A DNA stretch of 64,000 nt, taken from the NCBI RefSeq assembly GCF_001672295.1, contig NZ_JXMS01000020.1, positions 6,275 through 70,274 on the forward strand, given 5' to 3'. The notes below the pieces were generated by a model. That model saw only the letters and a list, made by a program, of their open reading frames with translations, was not told the origin of the DNA and searched no databases. Position numbers and translations under genes: made by a program. Below, one piece after another: positions 37,514-43,123 of the stretch (its first letter is position 1; every line of letters begins with the position of its first letter). The DNA is from Halodesulfovibrio spirochaetisodalis. GTDB taxonomy: Bacteria; Desulfobacterota; Desulfovibrionia; Desulfovibrionales; Desulfovibrionaceae.

Positions 37514-37544
37514 TTAGAATCTTACCCCTAGGGGAAAGTTTGAG
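37514..37544 (-). promoter_or_regulatory. MerR-type promoter P2, ahead of the second shell gene
   Basis: On the minus strand, a poor -35 (TCAAAC) and a good -10 (TCTAAT) are separated by 19 bp holding TTTCCCCTAGGGGTAAG. Overlong spacing with a central dyad is the hallmark of promoters that need a MerR protein to realign them, and the CCCCTAGGGG core is of the BmrR kind. The predicted start is about 45 bases before the shell gene. Confidence 0.65.
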
Positions 37545-37594
37545 GCTGAAAAGTGAAACAGGTACAAAAGCCGTTAGAGACTGCAAACACAAAC

Positions 37595-37625
37595 AGGGCT
37601 ACGCACCACACATAGCAGCGCCCTA
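37595..37625 (-). terminator. weak hairpin after the first shell gene
   Basis: AGGGCTACGC and GCAGCGCCCT pair imperfectly, overlapping the stop codon. On the minus strand the stem is followed by GTTTGTGTTTG. It may partly end the P1 transcript, leaving P2 to drive the rest of the operon. Confidence 0.4.
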
Positions 37626-37922
37626 CTTCTTGTTTAATTTTTTCGTTCCTGCCGGAAGAACCGTTTCTACATCAGTATGCGGCCGAGGAATCACATGAAC
37701 AGAAACCACCTCACCCACACGCTTGGCAGCGGCTGCGCCTGCATCTGTAGCAGCTTTAACAGCTCCCACATCGCCCCGTACCATGACAGTCACCAAACCT
37801 GCCCCTATGGACTCCCTGCCCACCAGAGTAACGTTTGCTGCCTTTACCATGGCATCACTGGCTTCCACCGCTCCGATCAGTCCTTTCGTTTCAACCATGC
37901 CTAATGCGTCGCTTCTGCTCAT
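37623..37922 (-). CDS. BMC-H hexameric shell protein (first in row)
   Basis: This 99-residue PduA/EutM-like protein begins [20 protein letters not shown]. The pore loop [11 protein letters not shown] with small residues is that of a standard metabolite-conducting pore. A lysine-rich tail ends it (GTKKLNKK). AGGAG precedes the start. It is separated from the next shell gene by 159 bases containing a second promoter, so it can be expressed in a different ratio. Confidence 0.94.
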   Translation of the reverse strand: MSRSDALGMVETKGLIGAVEASDAMVKAANVTLVGRESIGAGLVTVMVRGDVGAVKAATDAGAAAAKRVGEVVSVHVIPRPHTDVETVLPAGTKKLNKK

Positions 37923-38346
37923 TTCAAAATCTCCTGTTTTATCCGGTTACAACGTTTACCGTATGTACATGTTACTGCACACAACTCTCACACCATGCAG
38001 TACCATTTTAAAAACATAAAACAGTACACAAAAAAAAGAGAATCGATTCTAGCTGTTCAATTTTCTATTTCATCTGCCATCTATTCCAACAAAATTACAA
38101 ACAAACACACTGCAATCTTTTTGAATATAGAGAGATTTCACTTTCAAATATACGACTAGAAAAAAACAAACGTCTTACTAAAATAAATTTTCAACTCAAT
38201 GTGCTTACATTTAAATCAAAAAAAGCAGTATTTGATTCAAAAGCAGTAGCAACAATCAAAAAAATTTATCTACATAAAAAGTAACCATCCAAAATGATGA
38301 ATATTTTTTACACAAGCAAATACAACCCTTTTATGAGCATGCATAA
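37923..38346 (-). other. long AT-rich leader between promoter P1 and the first shell gene
   Basis: About 420 bases separate the predicted start of P1 from the first shell gene. The stretch is very AT-rich, has no coding frame with a ribosome binding site on the minus strand, and includes a palindrome AGAATCGATTCT near 38040. It may be an untranslated leader or may hide a second promoter. Confidence 0.45.
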
Positions 38347-38377
38347 ACCTAGCCCTGCCCCCTAGGGGGAAGGTCAA
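38347..38377 (-). promoter_or_regulatory. MerR-type promoter P1, head of the choline locus
   Basis: On the minus strand TTGACC (-35) and CTAGGT (-10) flank a 19-bp spacer containing TTCCCCCTAGGGGGCAGGG, a near-perfect dyad. It shares the TTCCCCTAGGGG core and spacing with P2 and resembles operators of BmrR-type regulators. A MerR gene of that type closes the locus. Confidence 0.68.
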
Positions 38378-38516
38378 GGTCTTTCTCGGCCTTTGTAAAA
38401 AATTTACAATATTCTTATTTTATCAATTGGTTACATTTAAAACACATTTTTCTCCTCTCATGGTAGTAATTTTCATAGCAGTTCATGGGGTACTGTTTCC
38501 TTTATCGATAGATCAA

Positions 38517-38552
38517 AAAAAAACGCCTCTGCATTTCTATGCAGAAGCGTTT
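38517..38552 (-). terminator. minus-strand terminator, second of a tandem pair
   Basis: AAACGCCTCTGCAT with ATGCAGAAGCGTTT (one mismatch) around TTTC forms the stem. On the minus strand it is followed by nine T. It lies upstream of P1 and insulates the choline locus from the hemerythrin transcript. Confidence 0.75.
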
Positions 38553-38607
38553 AACAACTCATCTCAGTGTCACGGCATCCAACTCAACGAGTGCTGTACA
38601 GTACATA

Positions 38608-38656
38608 TAAAAAAGCCAAGCTCGTACACGCATTCAACATGCTAAAGCTTGGCCTT
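38608..38656 (-). terminator. minus-strand terminator downstream of hemerythrin gene
   Basis: GCCAAGCT and AGCTTGGC form the stem of a long hairpin and are followed on the minus strand by TTTTTT. It lies about 105 bases past the hemerythrin stop codon. Confidence 0.65.
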
Positions 38657-38760
38657 GGTAATACTGTGCAGCCGAATCTTACCGAATAACAATAGCTATT
38701 GCGACAACCCCTTAGAAGCACGCAGCCTCGTTACGACATACCGGCTTTCCATGAGGTATG

Positions 38761-39162
38761 TTATGCTTTCAGTGCTTCATATTTTTTATACAATGTGGTC
38801 TCTTCTTTACGCATTCTACTGCTGAGAATCCCCATAAGGCGACCGTAATCTTTGGCAAATTCCAAGCCTGAGCCGCCGTTTGCGTACTTTTCAAAAAACT
38901 GCAGCACATCTGCCGTAATTTTATCCATCTCACTCAAGTACATGTTCAGCAGCCTGTTCAATGTAGCGTCTGCCTCGCCTTCTTTCTTCAACACCGGATA
39001 CAGTTCTTTATCTTCTTTCTCCAGATGCGAAACCAATGCACCTTTGATTGAAAGCAGTTTGCGCTGTCCTTCTTCGGAGGATATGCCGAGTTTTTCTACT
39101 TCGCCAAATGCGCTAAGAATTTTTCCATGTTCAGCTACGAGTGTTCTAATTAATGCAGACAT
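38761..39162 (-). CDS. hemerythrin (HHE) domain protein
   Basis: This 133-residue four-helix protein has metal-ligand candidates His in VAEHGKIL, His/Glu in LVSHLEKEDKELYP and Glu in RMRKEETTLYKKY, as in bacterial hemerythrin-like proteins that bind a diiron centre. The ATG at 39162 has AGGAGC six bases upstream; an earlier in-frame start lacks one. Such proteins bind O2 or NO in anaerobes. It is next to the locus of an oxygen-sensitive glycyl radical enzyme, though separated by terminators. Confidence 0.82.
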   Translation of the reverse strand: MSALIRTLVAEHGKILSAFGEVEKLGISSEEGQRKLLSIKGALVSHLEKEDKELYPVLKKEGEADATLNRLLNMYLSEMDKITADVLQFFEKYANGGSGLEFAKDYGRLMGILSSRMRKEETTLYKKYEALKA

Positions 39163-39324
39163 TATATTGCTCCTGATGGTTACTTTCAAAGTGAGTTCGC
39201 CTTCTGGATACTCTCAATGCTCATCGTAAACTTTGAGGTACGTCAAAATTTTTTATTTTTACGGCATATTATGAAAAAAACATTACTGAATAACCAAAGA
39301 GAACGTACCGGCAAACACCAGAAA

Positions 39325-39358
39325 CAAAAAAAGCTCTTACACTTTCGTGTAAGAGCTT
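39325..39358 (-). terminator. terminator after tRNA-Glu
   Basis: AAGCTCTTACAC and GTGTAAGAGCTT form a 12-bp stem with a TTTC loop. The minus strand then has TTTTTTTG. It follows the tRNA 3' end by ten bases. Confidence 0.85.
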
Positions 39359-39367
39359 AATGTACAT

Positions 39368-39445
39368 TGGCGTCCCCAGGGGGATTTGAACCCCCGTCGC
39401 CTGCGTGAAAGGCAGGTGTCCTGGGCCAGGCTAGACGATGGGGAC
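39368..39445 (-). tRNA. tRNA-Glu (anticodon TTC)
   Basis: These 78 bases fold as a cloverleaf: acceptor GTCCCCA with TGGGGAC, discriminator G and encoded CCA. The anticodon stem CCTGC/GCAGG holds loop CTTTCAC with anticodon TTC, and the T arm is GGGGGTTCAAATCCCCC. It is very close to E. coli tRNA-Glu. Confidence 0.97.
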
Positions 39446-39486
39446 GCTTGGTTCGTGCTTCGTGAGTTCCCTCACGTGCGAAGAGG

Positions 39487-39515
39487 TATTTATGGAAAAG
39501 CAGACCTGCTGTCAA
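39487..39515 (-). promoter_or_regulatory. sigma70-type promoter of tRNA-Glu
   Basis: On the minus strand a perfect TTGACA is followed by 17 bases and TAAATA, about 40 bases before the tRNA. Confidence 0.8.
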
Positions 39516-39557
39516 CTTAATTTTTGATTATTTTCTACAAAAAATATTTTTTCTCTC

Positions 39558-39586
39558 TTGCCACACTGGTCAGGTCGTCTTATCTT
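39558..39586 (+). promoter_or_regulatory. sigma70-type promoter of the structured RNA
   Basis: TTGCCA, 17 bases, then TATCTT; transcription would begin near 39593 and run into the structured region. Confidence 0.6.
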
Positions 39587-39592
39587 AGAATT

Positions 39593-39855
39593 AAGTACAA
39601 GGAAGAGATTATCGATAACACTTCCAAAATATATATTCAGTAACTCTAACGGAGGGTGTGAAAGGCTAATGGGTACTAAGATTGAACAAACAGTGAGAGA
39701 GTCTACCGGATAAAAATACAGGATTCGGAGCCGGTGTACACGGTACACGACAAGGCCGAACCAAGCAGCAATACGCTAACATATTTTGTAGGTAGATTCT
39801 CTCTTCGTTTGTCTACCATTCGTCACACAGTCCACCATCAGGTGGTCTTTTTTTT
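39593..39855 (+). ncRNA. highly structured non-coding RNA, 6S RNA-like
   Basis: A promoter, a long foldable region without a coding frame and a terminator define this gene. First comes a hairpin (GGAAG/CTTCC, 39601-39625). A closing stem follows (GTGTG at 39656 with CACAC at 39824; AATGGGTA with TACCATT). A 20-base stem comes next (39688-39707 with 39791-39810, about 17 pairs). Then there is a large bubble, and an apical hairpin (TTCGG/CCGAA and GTGTAC/GTACAC, 39721-39762). Closing stem, open bubble and apical stem is the 6S RNA shape. RNase P, SRP and tmRNA signature sequences are absent. The 6S name is inference. Confidence 0.55.
39830..39855 (+). terminator. terminator of the structured RNA
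   Basis: TCCACC and GGTGGT enclose ATCA, and nine T follow within TCTTTTTTTT. Confidence 0.85.
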
Positions 39856-39876
39856 GTGCCTTTTTCCTGACCATAA

Positions 39877-39908
39877 AAAAGCTGTGCACCTGTAGGTGCA
39901 CAGCTTTA
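39877..39908 (-). terminator. terminator of the FAD oxidoreductase gene
   Basis: AAGCTGTGCACC and GGTGCACAGCTT form a 12-bp stem with loop TGTA. TTTTTT follows on the minus strand. Confidence 0.85.
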
Positions 39909-39957
39909 TCATTATATAGAGACCGTGAAGACACGGCTTCCAGCATTTCAACCCTGC

Positions 39958-41346
39958 TTATTTCTTAGCGAGAATCGCCTTCGCAGGAATAATACCAGTT
40001 GCAGCTGCTGAAACAATATTACCTGCCACACCAGGACCGTCACCGGCAACATAGAGACCTTCAATAGATGTTTCCAGTTCATTGGAAGTCTCTACCTGTG
40101 TTGCGAAGAACTTGATTTCAGGAGCGTACAGCAGGGTTCCGTCATCTGCGATACCCGGAATAACGCTGTTGAGCTGCTCAAGACCGTCAACAAGGTTGGT
40201 TACAATACGTTCCGGCAACGCCATTGCTATGTCACCCGGCACAACGTTTGTCATAGTCGGTGCGATATGACCGTTGTTGATACGGGTCCATGTGGAACGA
40301 CGACCACGACGCAAGTCACCAAGACGCTGCAAGATCGGCTTACCGTCACCAATGATGGTTGCAAGTTTACCAATAGCAGTACCGTATCCGGTATTGTCGG
40401 AAACAGGGTCTGTCAGCACTACTTTGGAAAGGAATGCAAAGTTTGTGTTTTCAGACTTTTTATCGCGGAATGCGTGTCCGTTAACACAGACGAAATCCTG
40501 ATAGTTCTCAAGCGCAATAAAACCACCAGGGTTTGTACAGAATGTACGGGTCTGGTCATCATATTTAGAGGTACGCACGAAGAAGGTCGGGTCGTATACG
40601 ATATCTGTAATGTCAGACATTACATCGTTGTGTGTTTCAACACGAACACCTACTTCAATACCACGCTGGGAAACATTCAAGTCGTACTCGTCACATACTG
40701 TGCTGATCCAGTCAGCGCCTACGCGACCAGGAGCAAGGATTACCTGCTTTGCGGTGTAGGTACCTTTGTTGGTTTCAACGCCCTGTACTTTACCGTCTTC
40801 TGCAACAACACGCTTTACTTCTTCTTTAGTTTTAAGCGTTACACCGCGCTCAGCAATGTAGTTGGACATATTGTCGATATGATCCGGAAGACAGTCAGAA
40901 CCGAGGTGCTTCTGCTTGATAAGCAGCAGGTCGATACCGTTTTTGTTTGCTTCCTTACGGATAGCTTTCGCTTTGTCCATGTTGGAAGGATACACAGGAC
41001 CGTCCATACCAAACTTGTTAAAGATCACTTCTGTTTCATCGATCAGATCTTTTGCTTCCTGCAGTCCCATAAACTGGGTCAAATCAGTCTTTCCAAGCTT
41101 GTGAATATAGTTCAGCTTACCATCAGAAAAAAGCCCGCCACCGCCAATACCTGAAAGGATATGGCAAGGTTTACATTTCACGCACTTCTGGGTTTTTCCA
41201 ATTGGGCATGTTCGATTTTTTACCGCCGGGCCGCGGTCAATCATACATACAGAAAGATTAGAATTTTCTGCAAGGTAGTAGGAAGCGAACAGTCCGGCTG
41301 GACCGCCGCCAACAACAATAACATCAAAATCTGTCTTATTAGACAT
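39958..41346 (-). CDS. FAD-dependent oxidoreductase (COG2509-like)
   Basis: This 462-residue flavoprotein has an N-terminal FAD fold (FDVIVVGGGPAGLFASYYLA). A cysteine cluster follows (CPIGKTQKCVKCKPCHILSG), then GGGGLFSDGKLN, a second dinucleotide region (GTYTAKQVILAPGRVGADW) and a C-terminal FAD-binding end (GLYVAGDGPGVAGNIVSAAA). This is the set of motifs of uncharacterised FAD-utilising dehydrogenases. Its substrate is unknown. The start at 41346 has GGAG upstream; a longer frame begins five codons earlier. It is monocistronic, between the structured RNA and the divergent ATP-grasp gene. Confidence 0.88.
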   Translation of the reverse strand: MSNKTDFDVIVVGGGPAGLFASYYLAENSNLSVCMIDRGPAVKNRTCPIGKTQKCVKCKPCHILSGIGGGGLFSDGKLNYIHKLGKTDLTQFMGLQEAKDLIDETEVIFNKFGMDGPVYPSNMDKAKAIRKEANKNGIDLLLIKQKHLGSDCLPDHIDNMSNYIAERGVTLKTKEEVKRVVAEDGKVQGVETNKGTYTAKQVILAPGRVGADWISTVCDEYDLNVSQRGIEVGVRVETHNDVMSDITDIVYDPTFFVRTSKYDDQTRTFCTNPGGFIALENYQDFVCVNGHAFRDKKSENTNFAFLSKVVLTDPVSDNTGYGTAIGKLATIIGDGKPILQRLGDLRRGRRSTWTRINNGHIAPTMTNVVPGDIAMALPERIVTNLVDGLEQLNSVIPGIADDGTLLYAPEIKFFATQVETSNELETSIEGLYVAGDGPGVAGNIVSAAATGIIPAKAILAKK

Positions 41347-41573
41347 AATAGCAATCTCCAAACATTCTATTTGGCCTAGCCTGCATTTCTCCCTTCAAAA
41401 AACAGGAAAATACAGCCTCAAGCGACGTGCGTCTTAAATCGCGCGCACAATGGCTTAGTATATCCTGTACTCGAATCCGGAACTATGTCAACTCAGATTT
41501 TTCGGATTTTCAAAAAAACACATCTCCACCTATTCTATAATACTCTCCCCCGTTCACCCTGCAATACACTCTA

Positions 41574-41614
41574 TGGACGAGGCCACACGGGCACCAACGC
41601 CCGTCCATAAACCC
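41574..41614 (+). other. hairpin in the leader of the ATP-grasp gene
   Basis: ATGGACG and CGTCCAT pair, with an inner CGGGC/GCCCG stem. The structure lies 23-63 bases upstream of the ATG at 41637 and has no T run. It may be a regulatory mRNA element; no riboswitch class is recognised. Confidence 0.4.
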
Positions 41615-41636
41615 CAACTCCGGAGCTGAGGTAGTT

Positions 41637-43013
41637 ATGCCAACAGAACGTACAACATACCGAAAGCATATCTATGGAAAGATCAAAGATCGTAAGATCG
41701 TGTGGGTCGGGAGTAGAGGGTGCGATGCGGTCCCGCTTACCGACTTCAAGAACCCCGTCGTTTCTATATGCTACGGCAGTCCTGCAAAGCACGACCACAT
41801 TACCGAGCACAGCTACGAAGAAATGATGAACCACAGGGTCAATCCCTATACATATGATGCCGCAACTGATGAGTCTGAAGGCAGTAAAGAGTTGCGCCGT
41901 ATCTTAATGAAAGAGCTTGAAGAACCTAGCTGTCTTATCCCTTACAAACCCATGCCGATTATCGACACTGCTTATTTTCTAAACCACAGGCATACAAAAC
42001 TGTTGGGACTTTTTTCAGAGTTCCATCAACCGTTTTGCAATAAAACATGGGTAGAAACAGCACTTGAAGAAACCGGAATGCACGTCATTCCATGGAAATA
42101 TCTGGAGGTTATTGAATCCTCCAAGCAGGAAATCTACCGTGCAGCCATAGAAGAGCCCATTATGATGCGCGTTAATGCGGCTTCTGCTGGATCAGGACTT
42201 GTCCGCATTGATTCGAGGGAATCTTTTGAGAGTGCATGGCAATGGCTCCAGCAGCACGATGCAACCATCATTGCGTATTCCAACTACTACTCAGGCGCAT
42301 CCTCTCTCTCCATCTCAGCCTCTGTTTTTGCAGACGGGCGAGTTGCCCTGCATCCGTTAAGCTTGCAGTGCATAGGCGTACCGGAACTTACACCGATAAA
42401 CGCAGGATACTCAGGAAATGACTTCGGTATCATCCGTGATCTGCCGGTTAACACACTCAACCAGCTTGAAGGGATGGTTCGAGATGTAGGGCAATGGTTT
42501 GCATCCAAAGGATTCATGGGTGCTTTCGGTGTGAATGCCCTGCTTCATGACGAGCACCTGTACTTTATTGAAGCAAATCCACGCTTTCTTGGCTCTTCCA
42601 AGCTATGTGCCTCTATCGACACCGAGTTGGACAGACCTGATATATACATGACGCACATGGCAGCATTTCTGGGGCTTCCTCCACCACCGCAAATTCCTTT
42701 GCGCGAACTGGTAACGCATCAACCGCAAGTGGGGCAGATGATCTTCCACAACGTCTTTCCACATCTGGTTACAGTACAGCGTGATGAGCAGGCGTATGAC
42801 CAGTTGCCGTTTGCTGTTTCACAGACTCCTGACCCGAAGGTTGCCATTGCTCCAGGCAGCCCTATCAGCACCCTTCAATGGGATGAACCGCTACTGAACC
42901 CTAACGGCTCACTGAATGAAACAGGACGCTTTATTGCTGAATCCTTCTTCCAGACAATTAAGGTACAGCCATTAGGTCTCCTTAAGGAGCGCCCAAAACG
43001 CATACTCAAATAA
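41637..43013 (+). CDS. orphan ATP-grasp domain protein of unknown substrate
   Basis: This 458-residue protein has an N-terminal region ending near 110, then an ATP-grasp-like core. That includes a glycine-rich loop AASAGSGLVRI, and the metal-binding end LYFIEANPRFLGSS with the paired Glu/Asn typical of the family. A C-terminal region of about 130 residues follows. ATP-grasp enzymes form carboxylate-amine or thiol bonds through acyl-phosphates. No partner biosynthetic gene lies next to it, so the product is not predictable. The ribosome binding site is GAGG. Confidence 0.78.
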   Translation: MPTERTTYRKHIYGKIKDRKIVWVGSRGCDAVPLTDFKNPVVSICYGSPAKHDHITEHSYEEMMNHRVNPYTYDAATDESEGSKELRRILMKELEEPSCLIPYKPMPIIDTAYFLNHRHTKLLGLFSEFHQPFCNKTWVETALEETGMHVIPWKYLEVIESSKQEIYRAAIEEPIMMRVNAASAGSGLVRIDSRESFESAWQWLQQHDATIIAYSNYYSGASSLSISASVFADGRVALHPLSLQCIGVPELTPINAGYSGNDFGIIRDLPVNTLNQLEGMVRDVGQWFASKGFMGAFGVNALLHDEHLYFIEANPRFLGSSKLCASIDTELDRPDIYMTHMAAFLGLPPPPQIPLRELVTHQPQVGQMIFHNVFPHLVTVQRDEQAYDQLPFAVSQTPDPKVAIAPGSPISTLQWDEPLLNPNGSLNETGRFIAESFFQTIKVQPLGLLKERPKRILK

Positions 43014-43019
43014 CAACAC

Positions 43020-43052
43020 ACAGCCCCGCTCTCCATCTGAGAGCGGGGCTGT
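43020..43052 (+). terminator. terminator after the ATP-grasp gene
   Basis: ACAGCCCCGCTCT and AGAGCGGGGCTGT form a perfect 13-bp stem with a 7-base loop; only a weak T run follows. Confidence 0.7.
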
Positions 43053-43077
43053 ATACAATACTCTTTTCGAACATCAT

Positions 43078-43114
43078 AAAAAAGCTGGTAAGACAAAGTC
43101 TCACCAGCTTTTAT
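43078..43114 (-). terminator. terminator after the PBP1A gene
   Basis: AAGCTGGT...GAC and GTC...ACCAGCTT pair with small bulges. On the minus strand TTTTTT follows, ten bases beyond the stop codon. Confidence 0.8.
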
Positions 43115-43123
43115 GTGTATTTG

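Noticed and set aside
37164-37922. Neighbouring BMC-H genes as a recent tandem duplication
   Set aside because: The three shell proteins differ across most positions and in their pore loops, so they are old paralogues and not a fresh repeat.
39368-39445. tRNA-Glu as an integration site for a mobile element
   Set aside because: No integrase gene and no direct repeat of the tRNA 3' end were found nearby; the same holds for tRNA-Thr at 52686.
39593-39855. Structured RNA as RNase P, SRP RNA or tmRNA
   Set aside because: The RNase P core sequences, the SRP GGAAG/GCAG tetraloop helix and the tmRNA tRNA-like ends with a tag frame are not present.
40267-41154. 295-codon frame opposite the FAD oxidoreductase
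   Set aside because: It mirrors the well-supported oxidoreductase gene and shows no family motif; the open frame is a by-product of codon use on the other strand.
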